Shown: positions 24,834 through 36,959 of the stretch, piece by piece | How the letters are laid out: the number at the start of each line of letters is the position of its first letter | Numbering within the stretch: the first letter of the stretch is position 1 | From: Vesta saturnalis | Taxonomy: Eukaryota; Arthropoda; Insecta; Coleoptera; Lampyridae | NCBI GenBank assembly: GCA_036346205.1 | Contig: JARFJB010000650.1 | Location: 2,147,501 to 2,211,500 of the forward strand | Reading direction: 5' to 3' | Length of the DNA: 64,000 bases | The notes under the pieces: model-generated | Told to the model about the DNA's origin: nothing | Database searches by the model: none | What the model saw: only the letters and a program-made list of their open reading frames with translations | Position numbers and translations under genes: made by a program

Positions 24834-25383
24834 ACAGTAATTTGAATTTATTCAAATAATACATTAAGTTGTTACATATTTTATTTAAGAAAAATATTTT
24901 GTTTTTTTCCTTTTGTTAAGTTTCAATATTTTCAATGCTATAATTTCGATTTAGACTATATTTATTTCTATTTTGTAAATTACGATCACAGCATAATATC
25001 TTTTATAAGTTTTCGAGTTATGGACGAAAATGTGAGATCGAAAAAATTGCAACTTTGGCAATCTTTTGAAGCACTTCCGTCCGAATTTTAACATTTTTAA
25101 CGTGTTTTTTAAATTGTGTTCACGTCAACGAGTTCTACCACCATATTTTTCTTTTCGAAAAAACACTTAAAAGTAAAACATGTTTTTACTACTTTTATTC
25201 AAACACTTTATTTTCATTATCTTACTAGTTGCTACCAAAAACCATTCATTACTTTTTCGTTCAATACTTTTTCCGAATACTTTTTTCATTCGAATATTTT
25301 TCAGCTATCGAATAATTCGAATAATATGTAACTATAGAATAATTCGATAGTTTTTATTCGATAGTTCCATCACTAGTTTTAAC

Positions 25384-27220
25384 TCTCCTGATTCGTTTCC
25401 CAGGCAAATTATTTTCCAATTGCATCTTCACCTTTAGATTTAAATTCATTTTCAACGCAATTAATAAATTTACTAGCTTCTAATTTAATGTTTGCCCTAT
25501 CTCTTTGAATGGATCTAAGTTGAGCAAGTGCAGCAGAAACCACTGGTTTGTAAATATTTGGACACGGGTTCAGTAATACTAAATACTCAGGACATAAATC
25601 TGGATTGGATTAATGTTACTATTATTTTAACGTACAACGCTTTGGTTTGAACTTGTTATTCTCCGAAAATCCAGATTAAAGCTTTGTTTTGTGACCACCA
25701 TTTAGCTTCTCCAAAGTTTTGCAATCTCTTGTTGGGTTGAATTGTTTCCCGATCACGCCATATATCCATTCTCTTGTGAGATTGTTTAAACAAAACTGCT
25801 CAACTATTTAACAGATTAAAAACGCAGCGGCTGCAATTGGAGACTTGGTGCAATCATTTAATACCAAGTTTAATACATGGCTGTACATCATACATGGAGT
25901 TCGGGAGAATTTTCACTTAACCAAACCGTAAATCCATTTTATAGGCCTTTCATATTTGCTGCATCATCGGTGGCGTATCCTATGCAATTCTTAACATCCA
26001 AATTATTGTTATCTAAGACTTTTTGAAGTAAATTCATGAAGCCTTGTCCTCAAGATCCATTGCAGCATTCTACTGCAAGCAGGAATTCTTTAATATCATC
26101 ATCTAACACATACCGAATAATTATATACATCTTGTGTGGTGTCAAGTTCCACAGAAAAATTTTTGCTTTTCGGATTTCACTTGCTAGATTATTTTTAATT
26201 AAAGTTGAAAGTGTTCGAATAATAAGATATATTGTGTTTTTGCGACCTCATTTGCGTTTACTCGAGTTAGGCTTTGATTTTTGTAAGAAATGTGCTTCCT
26301 TACTTTTATCGGTTATCATTGTTCTTTACATACTAAATCATATTTTCCGAGAAGAATAACTAAATCCAAAAAATGGTCATGGTCCAAGCTGGGATTGTCT
26401 AATGTATAATCTCCTTCATTTTTCTTCCCTCGAAAACTGAGACCTCGTTTTCCATATCTTTTAACATATCAATGATGCTTTGTAGCACTAAGGGCTTTTT
26501 CTTAACTTGTTTGTTTCTTTTTTTTTTTTGATCATAAAATAAAATACTCCTGATGTCTTTATTTTTTGACTTCATAATATATATGATTCAACACAATTTT
26601 CGTGGGCTTTACTTAACTCGTGTTCTTTAATTCTTTGGTAAATATGATGCCAATCGTCAGCCCCGTTGCAAAAAGAATTTTTATCATCCTGTTTTGAGAA
26701 ACATAAACATAGAGTACAAAAGAGTTTGGAAGTTGCTAAATCATAACAACCACTTCCAATAAGACCCATTTTCACGCAAAAAAAGCTTTATGTGCAGAGA
26801 TTGGTAGCATCGTATCCTTAAATGGTTGTTGTGAATGCTTCTTAAAAATAAATCAATATTACATCCTCTTGGTGTCACAAATGTGTTTAACACTCCCCAA
26901 GACATTTCCTCCAGTTGGATGTTTCCTATAATTGTTTGACTTGGCTGTAGGCTGATGGAAACTAGTGTACTAGTACTACATGAATAGCTGGTGGTTTCCA
27001 TTTCTACATGAATAGCTGGTGGTTTCCATTTCTATTGCCATTTCTCGTGTCTCCATTGTAACATCTTTCATTTGAAGACTGAATAGTACTTATTTTTTTC
27101 GTCACTGAACTAGGTTTATTAAAAAACTGTCTAATTTATGCACATTTTTTGGTTTCCATTTGTAAAATCTTTTTCTTTTTATTGCGCCACCTTTATGCTC
27201 TTGATCCTCCATGGTCCCAA
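25384..27220 (-). pseudogene. ZMYM1-type hAT transposase relic (TTF zinc finger)
   Basis: The minus strand carries a TTF-type zinc finger at 26572-26775 (LFCTLCLCFS, WHHIYQRIKEHELSKAHENC), preceded by an N-terminal segment (26741-27001). Further downstream on the minus strand is the catalytic region IGYATDDAANMKGLYNGF (about 25950-26000), then HVLNLVL. This order is that of ZMYM1-like hAT transposases. The relic has many stops and frameshifts, and it continues at 19560-19944 on the far side of the plus-strand hAT insertion. Confidence 0.75.
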
Positions 27221-27618
27221 AACTTAACTTTAGGTATATATCAAATTTTATTCAAAATTTATTATCAATTAATTAATAAATTTATTAATTAATTAGGTAC
27301 CAGGTACCTTATGCTTTTTTATACGTAGAGATTCACATTTATCAAGACTTGTTTTCTAGCGCAACGTATAGGGTAGCCTGTGCAAATATAGCCAGCTGGC
27401 GAAAGAAACGACTCTACTCTCCTCGAGAAGACAAATTTATTGTTGGTATTGATTTATGATTTGTGTTGTAACTTGTTTTATATTATGAGCACTGAATGTA
27501 ATGTTTCATTTCATTACTCAATGATCATAAGATCATGTGCATTATTTATTATTTTTTAAGCTTTGTTAATTTAAAAGCGCAAACCAGCAGATCACCAGTG
27601 TTGCAGGCCATCGGGCAT
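27221..27618. other. unassigned; possible element end at 27597-27655
   Basis: No coding region. At 27597-27655 a GC-rich strip ends in AGCACGCCCCTG, whose complement CAGGGGCGTGCT resembles hAT-type termini and marks the point where the Penelope text begins. Confidence 0.3.
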
Positions 27619-27885
27619 TCACCCGGTGTCCTGGCGGCCTAGCACGCCCCTGAGTGCAACTTTTATGTTATGAAATAAATTGTTAATATTAATTAAGGGC
27701 TCATTAACGAGTTCTAATGAATTATTAAAAACTGCAAAAATATCATCAACATAACGAAACCAAAATATAATCTTATCAGAAACATTTAATTCAAAAATTT
27801 GATTTAAAATATCTATAAAAATATTAGCTAAAATTGGGGAAATTGAACTGCCCATAGGTAAATCATTTTTTGTAAATAAATTTTA
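27619..27885 (-). pseudogene. Penelope-like reverse transcriptase, C-side fragment
   Basis: Minus strand reads LPMGSSISPILANIFIDIL and FWFRYVDDIFAVF, the Penelope-type RT motifs (YVDD catalytic box). The frame runs out at 27655 into unrelated GC-rich DNA. The upstream part of the same gene lies at 29093-29560 after removal of a LINE, and the two parts join within one RT motif region. Confidence 0.85.
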
Positions 27886-29092
27886 ATGTGACATAATTGG
27901 ATTGTGAAGATTGTGAAGTGAGGAAATGCTGGCAAGAGTATTTCGGAAAGCTGTACAGTAGTGTGGAACGTAAGACTGAAGGGTTAAATAAGGAGAATAT
28001 AGAAGAAATGATGAATTAAACTGAGAAGGATATTGGAATAAATGAGGTAGAAAACGGTAGGAAGGTTGAAAAACGGCAAGGAGCAGGCGTAGATGAGTGA
28101 ATACTTTAATATTGAGCAAGGAGTGCAACAAGGCTGTGTGATGTCACCGTGGTTGTTCAATGTATACATGGATAAATGTCTTAGACAAGCATGTAACAAT
28201 ACAAATGGTGTAATGGTTGGTGATGTAAATGTACGACTCCTGGTGTATGCAGATGACACAGTCTTATTAAGTGACTGCGGATGAGCTGCAAACCGCTCTG
28301 AGGAAGTTTGATACAGTCTGTAGAGCATAGACCTAAAGGTAAACGTGAACAAAACTAAGATTGTGGTGTTCAATCGAAGGTGGAAAGGAGAGAGTATTTA
28401 CTCTGCAAGATGAAATTTAGCAAGTGGACGAGCTGGTATATCTCGGTAGAATGTTTACTGCAGATGGTACAATTGAGAGCGAGATTGGATGAAGAGTCAA
28501 TGCTGGAAGGAAAGTGATTGGAAGTATGTGGACGATAATGAGAAATGAAAGCATGAGCCTAGCTGCGAAACGAGCAATCTATAATGGCGTGCGTATTCGT
28601 CCCATCAGTACTGTATGGAAGTGAGACATGGGTATGTCAAAAAGCACGAACGAAAATAAATGCCGTGGGTATCAGATTTCTGAGAAGCGCATGTGGTAAA
28701 ACGAGAAGGGCAAGATAAAAATGAATGCATATGAGGGAGTGGTGAGGAAAAGACGATGATGGATAGATATAAAAGTTGTACATTACGTTGGTTTGGTCAC
28801 ATTGAGAGAATGAACAACGCAAGAATATATGTGGGCGAGGTTAGGAAAGGTTGGCCTGGTAGGCCGCGTAACACTTGGCTGAATGTAGTAGAATCTATGA
28901 TAAAGGAAAGAAAGATAAGGAGTTCTAAAACAAAAGGGCATGTCAGAGACTATGTATGAATCTTGCGGAAGCTAGGAGGTATGCGGAGATAGGAAAGCAT
29001 GGCAAAAGACTGTGAATGAAAATAAATAAGCGGAAGGATTGTTTTGCCTACCCTGCAAGGAATGGTTGAAGGTTAAGTTTAAGTTTAAGTTT
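27886..29092 (+). mobile_element. 5'-truncated LINE inserted in the Penelope gene
   Basis: Plus-strand non-LTR element, 5'-truncated, ending in short tandem GTTTAA copies (29070-29090) rather than a poly-A run. It lies exactly inside the minus-strand Penelope RT gene. The target duplication is short (TTTAAT-like) and not certain. Confidence 0.75.
28093..29010 (+). pseudogene. non-LTR reverse transcriptase relic
   Basis: Motifs in order: FNIEQGVQQGCVMSPWLFNV (about 28108-28165), VRLLVYADDTVLLSDC (catalytic YADD, about 28230-28280), VNKTKIVVFN (about 28342), LVYLGRMFTADG (about 28432), VLYGSETW (about 28608), TLRWFGHIERMN (about 28780) and GRPRNTWLNVV (about 28857). This is the finger-to-thumb order and the C-terminal tail of a LINE of the I/RTE-like kind. 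Several stops and shifts break it. Confidence 0.8.
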
Positions 29093-29560
29093 AATTGGAT
29101 TAACACAGAGATCAAATAATTAAATTAACTCCATTCTTGTAACTAATTCAACAATATTATTAAATAAAGAATTATTTAATAAATGTATCCGTTCTTGAGG
29201 GGGTATTTTAGAAAACTTACTAGTAACATCAAAACATAAGTTTTTTTGTCTAGTGGAAATTTTTTGTAATTTATTAATTAGTTCTAAAGAATTGTTCACA
29301 GAATGTTTTGATTTATGCTTTAAATTGTTAGTTAATATGTGGTTTAGTTTATTTACTGAGATATGATTAGGTGCTTGGATGTAAGAAACTACTGGTCTAA
29401 TCGGTATATTTTGTATGAGAATTTATATATGGTGCTAGTGGCTTCTTGTTTAAAATTTGTTGATTCTCTAAATCTGAAAGCAGATATTGCGGTTTTGTAA
29501 ACCTTTTCAATATTTTGAAATTTTGTTGTAGAATCTTCATTTAATATTTCTAAATTTTTT
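29093..29560 (-). pseudogene. Penelope-like reverse transcriptase, N-side fragment
   Basis: The minus strand shows RPVVSYIQAPNHISVNKLN, a typical Penelope RT N-terminal motif, then NLCFDVTSKFSKIPPQERI (FDV...F catalytic box region), ending at NPIK where the LINE interrupts. Together with 27619-27885 it gives most of an RT core. Confidence 0.75.
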
Positions 29561-30286
29561 ATAATAAAATCATTAACTTTCTACACACAATTATCTTTCC
29601 AAATAATCACTTAACTTTTACTGCTTTAATGGAAATTAGATTATTATTGTTTCTGTTAAAGCAGATATAGTAACTTTAGAAATTATTTCAAAAGGTATAT
29701 GCAGAATGTTAATGATTTTATTAACAAAAATTTAGAAATTTTAAATAGCATCCTACAGCAAAATTTCAAATATGTTTAGATCAGTACTTCTTATATTCAA
29801 GCACATACTTGTATCTTAACAAATTACCTATAGGCCAGTCAAATAGTACACTAGAAATCGCTAAAATCGCGAACTAACAGTTCCATTTTTTTAATATGTT
29901 GTTAGGACCACTACCAGTAGTGCATATCCAAGTTTGTAGCTACGAAAGACCTGTGCTAACTACGTAACACTCGAGAACCGGCGTAATTTTCGCATTTTTT
30001 TTTGTTTTTTTCACTATATCTTCTAAACAGTGCGTTTTTCATAAAACATGTTAGTTCTTTTTAAAGTAGGTTACATTTTCTAAAATTTGATATCAGAACC
30101 AGTTCTGTAGGTACAATAGTTACCAAGATACAGCCTGCAAAAGACTGGCAATTTTTTCCAAAAAAGTGAAATGTTAAAAGAGTTGGTCAAGTTTCAACCC
30201 CGAAATCGGGGAAAATACTCATTTTACGGGTAAAGTCACGGGAGGAAATGTTGCAGCGAATGTAATTAGCTTTAATTTAAGCACAG
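29561..30286. other. unassigned, probably non-coding transposon DNA
   Basis: No coding region. The text around 29985-30280 (phrases such as GTTACCAAGATACAGCC) looks like non-coding repeat sequence in style, but no end was found. Confidence 0.3.
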
Positions 30287-30683
30287 AACGACGTCTGTAG
30301 GGCCAATAGTTTCCTCACAATATAATATATAAAAAAAGGGAAAACTGCATTTTTCGCAAATTTGCTCTGTTGCTCACGGCGGTTTGACGTTTATTTGACT
30401 AATAGTGTAATCATTTTAAATCAAAAGTTCTTCATTACCTCAAAAACTTGTATAATCATAAGACTTGGTGTTTATATTGAATAACACACTAAAAGTCGTC
30501 AAAAGAAAACTTGTGCTATAGCCATCATATTGGAAAATGGCGCCCAAAACCCAGTTTTTAGCCATAAAATGCAATATTTGGAAAAAAATTGAAAAGTCGT
30601 TAAAAACCAGTAATTTTGTTTGTGAACAGTTTCATACCAATAACATGACTTTTCTCTTTGCAGTTACACTGCTGATTTTTTTG

Positions 30684-31695
30684 TGATTGTGGACCTGAAC
30701 AGGCTAAATTTGGCCTATCGTGCTAAAGCACCCAGAACACTTAGGAGGATGGATAGAGGGATAATGAATTGCCAAATAGGTACCTATGAACAGCTACCTT
30801 AAATTTTCTCATATCATAAGTGAGAGGAAAACAGGAACTAGGGAGAGCAAAGATAGTCCGAGATGGTATCAAAGAATATAATTCAGCAGCACAATAGCCG
30901 TTGTAATAACGATAATACAAAGAAAGAACTGAAACCATCCTTCTATGCTCAAGGGACTGTATGTGAGAAGTTAAGGACGGGTCATTTATAAGCTAATCGC
31001 TCTCTTTTGAATACGATCAACGATATCGAGAACGTATTAGGGAGCACTAACCCAGAGGTGAGAACTGTATTCCAGATGAGGCCGAATTTGGGCCTTATAC
31101 AGCAGAAGGAGTTGTGAAGAGGTAAAGTACTGCTTAGATCTGTACTAAAAGTGTATTTACGAGCAGCTGTTTTGGTAGCTGACAGAAGATGGTCAACCCA
31201 TGAGAGATTTGAAGATACAGTCATACCCAACAGAGTAATAGAGTCTGAAAACTTAAGAACTGAGCCATTCATACTTACAACAGGAAATGATCGACCTTTT
31301 TGGCGACATAGGGCAACACTGAGTTTTGTTAGCATTAAATTTAACTAGATTATTGCTTCCATTCGAGAATACGTTGAATGTCTTTGTTGATTGAATTTGC
31401 CATTTCAGCTTTAATTTCTTGATTTGACATAGAAGGTGGATTATCACTATGAATAGACTGAGATGAACTACAGTGAAGAGTGCTATCGATAGCAAAGCAA
31501 TGGATGGGGTTAGTTGTTAAAGAAATAAGGTTATTTATGTACAGCAGAAAAAGTGTAGGCGCTATAACGGATCCCTGTGGTACGCCCGCGTTAACAACGC
31601 TAACTTCTTTTGAAAAAAGCCATCAACTACGACACGTATTCGTCTTTTATCAAGGAAACTAGAAACCCAGTTGATGAGCGTATCATTGATTCCGC
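30684..31695 (-). pseudogene. LINE copy C (in unit 1)
   Basis: Same LINE family as copy A, but reaching further 5': minus-strand text includes LINWVSSFLDKRR, GVPQGSV-type palm residues (about 31585), HCFAIDSTLHCSS (about 31485, in place of the usual FADD catalytic box) and LGMTVSSNLSWVDHLL (about 31235). An internal loss removes part of the RT tail near 30845. The 5' end joins THAP sequence at about 31695. Confidence 0.8.
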
Positions 31696-31975
31696 TTTTG
31701 TTTTAACTTTTACGCAATTTTAACTTTCGGTGTGACTTGTTAATTCTTTCACTAGTTTTGTTTTTGTGGGGATGGTGAATCACTAACACTGTTTAAGTAG
31801 CGTTCTACAGATGAAGTCTTGTTCTACAGCGTGTGCTATTGGATATGTCGGTTTTTAAAGTGTTTTTCACAAATAAACTCATTGTTTAATTCATCACCAT
31901 GTAAATTACTTATGGTACTGTTTCCACAATTCACAATACACTGGCGGCATAACTTTTCATTTTAGGAAAATGAAA
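31696..31975 (-). pseudogene. THAP-domain exon remnant (unit 1)
   Basis: Shorter version of the THAP remnant described at 34892-35215; it is cut just inside the domain start (near 31975), where unit 1 has its 215-bp deletion. Confidence 0.55.
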
Positions 31976-33896
31976 ATTAACAATAACAACAAAAAGAGGT
32001 AATAAACCTGAAATAAACTTAACTAAACCAAACCGTAAATATGTTTCAGACGCTGCAAACTTATAAATTCGATTGGCTTGATACAATGCAAAAATTAAAA
32101 ATTAAAGAGCCTAATTAACGACGGAAGTAAGAAATAACCACGAAGCTAAAAACTATAATTGGGTCTATTTCAACTGCATTTACATTTAATGTTGATGAAT
32201 TATATCGCGAAGAAGACAATACTGTTTCTGTAGAACTGCTGCTGGCTGCGGGGGCAGAAGCTGACTCCATTTAGTTGATAAGAAAATGATGGTTGTCATT
32301 AATTTAATCACAGCATACAAATATTTGTAATTTAATACAAAAATAAAAAAGATTTCCAAAATTTGTTAAGAATGTAACAAATAAAATACGCTATCTTTTT
32401 ACTTACACGTCATAAAATAAGGGAAATAAACTGTGAAAGAATATTTTATGAAACAATTAATTATACTTCTACCTTTTTTTGTCAGTGTATATGTATCATT
32501 AAAATGAATTGTTTCGTTATAATAGAAAGCAATTTTTGGTAGAAATCCACCACCAACGCTAAAAATTGCCGAAAACTCGTATGTGTATGTGCGCCTGAAA
32601 ATTTATTAAATAGAATTTAAAATGCTTAAACTCTGTTATCGATATTGTTATAGGCTGCTTTGTAATTTTTTTTTCAATTTAGCATCTATATGCTATATGT
32701 CCTTTGACATCAGGTTTTAAACATCTGTCTGACTTAAACTATTGTTGTTTTTACAACGTTGCCTAGTATCAATCGTATCAGAAAAGAGGTTGCTCAATTA
32801 TCAGAGGTGATTTTTTATCTGAAAATGCATTTTTAGACGAAATATTTTGTCATGGCAATTCAATCCAGAATCGAGGAATTTAAAATCATCCCTCGTCGAG
32901 AGTGAATTGTCCAAATGACAAAAATATTGAGTATATTAAAAATGAATTTACCCAATTTAAAAATCACCATGAATGTACTGTAGGAAGATTACACAATATG
33001 ACAAATAATATACACAACTCAAAATTAATAGTCTTGATTTCATCAAGAAATTTTGTAACAAACTAGGCTATTTTAGATGTTACGTTTGAATGGATTTAAT
33101 TAAATTATATTAAACAATTGGAATGACTTCTGTCAAACTTGAATATAACATTGCTGTGATCTAATAATCAGTACATTTGGCAATCAATAAAAAGGTGTTT
33201 GTTTTAAAGCAGTACTATACATTCAGCTGCTGATATACAAGTGTACTTTAAATACAAACTTCCGCCGTATATCTTCCGTAGTAGATTTAATATTAAACGC
33301 TTACTTGCACTCTGCCAATTTCAGTGTATTTAATCCTCGGTTAGTCTTCTGGGGTATACCAACCTGACGACCTCTGTTTACAGTTGTGAAATCAAAAGTT
33401 AATGCGGTAGCGCCGTCTAGTAGCTGGAGTTGAAAGATATTTTAAAGAATCAACTTGTTAACAGCACGCTATACAGTATCAGTTTGAGAACGACGTCTGT
33501 AGGGCCAATAGTTTCCTCACAATATAATATATAAAAAAAGGGAAAACTGCATTTTTCGCAAATTTGCTCTGTTGCTCACGGCGGTTTGACGTTTATTTGA
33601 CTAATGGTGTAATCATTTTAAATCAAAAGTTCTTCATTACCTCAAAAAACTTGTATACTCATTAGACTTGGTGTTTATATTGAATAACATACTAAAAGTT
33701 GTCAAAAGAAAACTTGTGCTATTGCTATCATATTGGAAAATGGCGCCCAAAACCCACTTTTTTAGCCATAAAATGCAATATTTTGAAAAAAAAATTGAAA
33801 ATTCATTAAAAAAACCAGTAATTTTGCTTGTGAACAGTTTCATACCAATAACATGACTTTTCTCTTTGCAGTTACACTGCTGATTTTTTTTTTATG

Positions 33897-34891
33897 ATTG
33901 TGGACCTGAACAGGCTAAATTTGGCCTATCGTGCTAAAGCACTCAGGAACACTTAGGAGGATGGATAGAGGGATAATGAATTGCCAATAGATGCCTATGA
34001 ACAGCTACCTTAAATTTTCTCGTATCATAAGTGAGAGGAAAACAGGAACTAGGGAGAGCAAAGATAGCCTGAGATGGTATCAAAGAATATAATTCAGCAG
34101 CACAATAGCCGTTGTAATAACGATAATACAAAGAAAGAACTGAAACCATCCTTCTATGCTCAAGGGACTGTATGTGAGAAGTTAAGGACGGGTCATTTAT
34201 AAGCCTAATCGCTCTCTTTTGAATACGATCAACGATATCGAGAGCGTATTGGGGAGCACTAACCCAAAGGTGAGAATTATATTCCAGATGAGGCCGAATT
34301 TGGGCCTTATACAGCAGAAGGAGTTGTTGAGAGGTAAAGTACTGCTTAGATCTGTACTAAAAGCGTATTTTGACAGAAGATGGTCAACCCATGAGAGATT
34401 TGAAGATACAGTCATACCCAACAGAGTAATAGAGTCTGAAAACTTAAGAACTGAGCCATTCATACTTACATCAGGAAATGATCGACCTTTTTTGGCAGAC
34501 ATAGGGCAACACTGAGTTTTGTTAGCATTAAATTTAACTAGATTATTGCTTCCCCATTCTAGAATACGTTGAATGTCTTTGTTGATTGAATTTGCCATTT
34601 CAGCTTTAATTTCTTGATTTGACATAGAAGGTGGATTATCACTATGAGTAGACTGAGATGAACTACAGTGAAGAGTGCTATCGATAGCAAAGCAATGGAT
34701 GGGGTTAGTTGTTAAAGAAATAAGGTCATTTATGTACAGCAGAAAAAGTGTAGGCGCTATAACGGATCCCTGTGGTACACCCGCGTTAACGCTAACTTCT
34801 TTTGAAAAAAAGCCATCAACTACGACACGTATTCGTCTTTTATCAAGGAAACTAGAAACCCAGTTGATGAGCGTATCATTGATTCCGCTTT
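33897..34891 (-). pseudogene. LINE copy D (in unit 2)
   Basis: Duplicate of copy C: MSNQEIKAEMANSINKDIQR, NLVKFNANKTQCCPMS and LGMTVSSNLSWVDHLL are visible on the minus strand, with the same FAID change at the catalytic box (about 34680) and the same internal loss near 34055. A 9-bp gap (near 34372) separates it from copy C. The junction to THAP sequence is at about 34886-34895. Confidence 0.8.
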
Positions 34892-35215
34892 TTGTTTTAA
34901 CTTTTTACGCAATCTTTCGGTGTGACTTGTTAATTCTTTCACTAGTTTTTGTTTTTTTGGTGGGGATGGTAAATCACTAACACTGTTTAAGTAGCGTTCT
35001 ACAGATGAAGTCTTGTTCTACAGCGTGTGCTATTGGATATGTCGGTTTTTTTAAAGTGTTTTTCACAAATAAACTCATTCTTTAATTCATCACCATGTAA
35101 ATTACTTATGGTACTGTTTCCACAATTCACAATACACTGGCGGCATAACTTTTCATTTTAGGAAAATGAAAATTCTTCAATAGAGCAACAATCTATGTAA
35201 GAACATGCCTTGCAT
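34892..35215 (-). pseudogene. THAP-domain (P-element-like) exon remnant (unit 2)
   Basis: Minus strand: a CSYIDC zinc pair (about 35200), then FPKNEKLCRQ, IVNCGNSTISNLHGDELKN and FICEKHFKKTD (C-x2-H pair, about 35065), the C2CH pattern of a THAP zinc finger. A basic heptad-like stretch LTSHTERLRKKLKQK (about 34910) follows, as is usual between the THAP finger and the catalytic core in P-superfamily transposases. A LINE interrupts it at about 34891. Frames differ along the exon, so it is broken. It is a different family from the P-type element at 44611-49176. Confidence 0.65.
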
Positions 35216-35539
35216 TATTTGTAAGCATGGCTCACCTAAGGATAAAGTAAAATATATTGTGTAATGATAGGTGACTATTCTTTACATGATGAAAATAAGT
35301 GTGATATTTTGTAAAATTGAACACTGATATTGCAGTTTAGGTATCCTGCTTTTGAACAAAATAATGAAAGTACTTATCTATAACGTTAACAATAACAACA
35401 AAATAGGTAATAAACCTGTAATAACGTAATAAACCAAACGTAAATATGTGACGCTGCAAAATTATAAATTCGATTTGGATTTGATACAATGCAAAAATTA
35501 AAGAGCCTAATTAACAACGTAAAAGAAATAACCACGAAG

Positions 35540-35665
35540 CTAAAAAACTATAATTGGGTCTATTTCAACTGCATTTACATTTAATGTTGATGAATTATAT
35601 CGCGAAGAAGACAATACTGTTTCTGTAGAACTGCTGCTGGCTGCGGGGGCAGAAGCTGACTCCAT
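35540..35665 (-). other. 41-codon Ser/Ala-rich ORF, possible 5' exon
   Basis: Starts at an ATG (35665) and encodes MESASAPAASSSSTETVLSS followed by 21 more residues ending DPIIVF. Copies with the same start occur in unit 1 (32270) and unit 3 (38727). It lies about 330 bp upstream of the THAP exon on the same strand and might be an earlier exon of that gene. GC content is higher than its surroundings. Function unknown. Confidence 0.3.
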
Positions 35666-36959
35666 TTAGTTGATAAGAAAATGATGGTTGTCATTAATTT
35701 AATCACAGCATACAAATATTTGTAATTTAATACAAAAATAAAAAGATTTCCAAAATTTGTTAAGAATGTAACAAATAAAATAGCTATCTTTTTACTTACA
35801 CTCATAAAATAAGGAAATAAACTGTGAAAGAATATTTTATGAAACTATTAATTATACTTCTACCTTTTTGTCAGTGTATATGTATCATTAAAATGAATTG
35901 TTTGTTATAATAGAAAGCAATTTTTGGTAGAAATCCACCACCAACGCTAAAAATTGCCGAAAAGGAGTGAGTATGTGTATGTGCGTGCCTGAAAATTTAT
36001 TAAATAGAATTTAAAATGCTTAAACTCTGTTATCGATATTGTTATAGGCTGCTTTGTAATTTTTTTCAATTTAGCATCTATATGCTATATGTCCTTTGAC
36101 ATCAGGTTTTAAACATCTGTCTGACTTAAACTATTGTTGTTTTTACAACGTTGCCTAGTATCAATCGTATCAGAAAAGAGGTTGCTCAATTATCAGAGGT
36201 AATTTTTTTATCTGAGAAATGCATTTTTAGCACGAAATATTTTTGTCATGGCAATTCAATCCAGAATCGAGGGAATTTAAAAATCATCCCCTCGTTCGAG
36301 AATGAATTATCCAAATGACAAAAATATTGAGTTATATTAAAAATGAATTTACCCAATTTAAAAAATCACCATGAATGTACTGTAGGAAGATTACACAATA
36401 TGACAAATAATAAACACAACTCAAAATTAATAGTCTTGATTTCATCAAGAAATTTTGTAACAAACTAGGCTATTTTAGATGTTACGTTTGAATGGATTTA
36501 ATTAAATTATATTAAACAATTGGAATGACTTCTGTCAAACTTGAATATAAAATTGCTGTGATCTAATAATCAGTACATTTGGCAATCAATAAAAAGGTGT
36601 TTGTTTTAAAGCAGTACTATACATTCAGCTGCTGATATACAAGTGTACTTTAAATACAAACTTCCGCCGTATATCTTCCGTAGTAGATTTAATATTAAAC
36701 GCTTACTTGCACTCTGCCAATTTCAGTGTATTTAATCCTCGGTTAGTCTTCTGGGGTATACCAACCTGACGACCTCTGTTTACAGTTGTGAAATCAAAAG
36801 TTAATGCGGTAGCGCCGTCTAGTAGCTGGAGTTGAAAGATATTTTAAAGAATCAACTTGTTAACAGCACGCTATACAGTATCAGTTTGAAGTGAGAGGTT
36901 ATCTCTTATTAACAGCAAGCTCGACAGTATCAGTTTGAAGTGAGAGGTTATTAAAGGCC

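Larger units (their letters stand above)
19945..25383 (+). mobile_element. hAT DNA transposon with 8-bp target duplication
   Basis: The element spans 19953-25375 and is flanked on both sides by GTTTTAAC (19945-19952 and 25376-25383), the 8-bp duplication expected of hAT. Ends begin TAGTGATGG on both strands, with subterminal CTATCGAATAA copies at each end (19970-20045; 25300-25365), which probably bind transposase. Inside are a BED-finger transposase relic (22976-24833), a MITE (20246-20815) and an inverted Penelope unit (20847-22505). The 5.4-kb length is therefore inflated by nesting. The element itself sits in an antisense hAT relic. Confidence 0.9.
30287..33486. repeat. tandem duplication unit 1
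   Basis: Begins GAACGACGTCTGTAGGGCC and runs to CAGTATCAGTTTGA, directly followed by unit 2, which begins with the same words. Order inside: non-coding repeat, LINE 3' end (30684-31695, minus), THAP exon remnant (31696-31975, minus), Ser-rich ORF (near 32270, minus) and non-coding DNA. Unit 1 lacks about 215 bp that units 2 and 3 have after 31975. Confidence 0.85.

Noticed and set aside
28093..28284. Retroviral-type reverse transcriptase at the YADD box
   Set aside because: The order of motifs and the GRPRNTW tail are those of a non-LTR element; there are no LTRs, protease or integrase.
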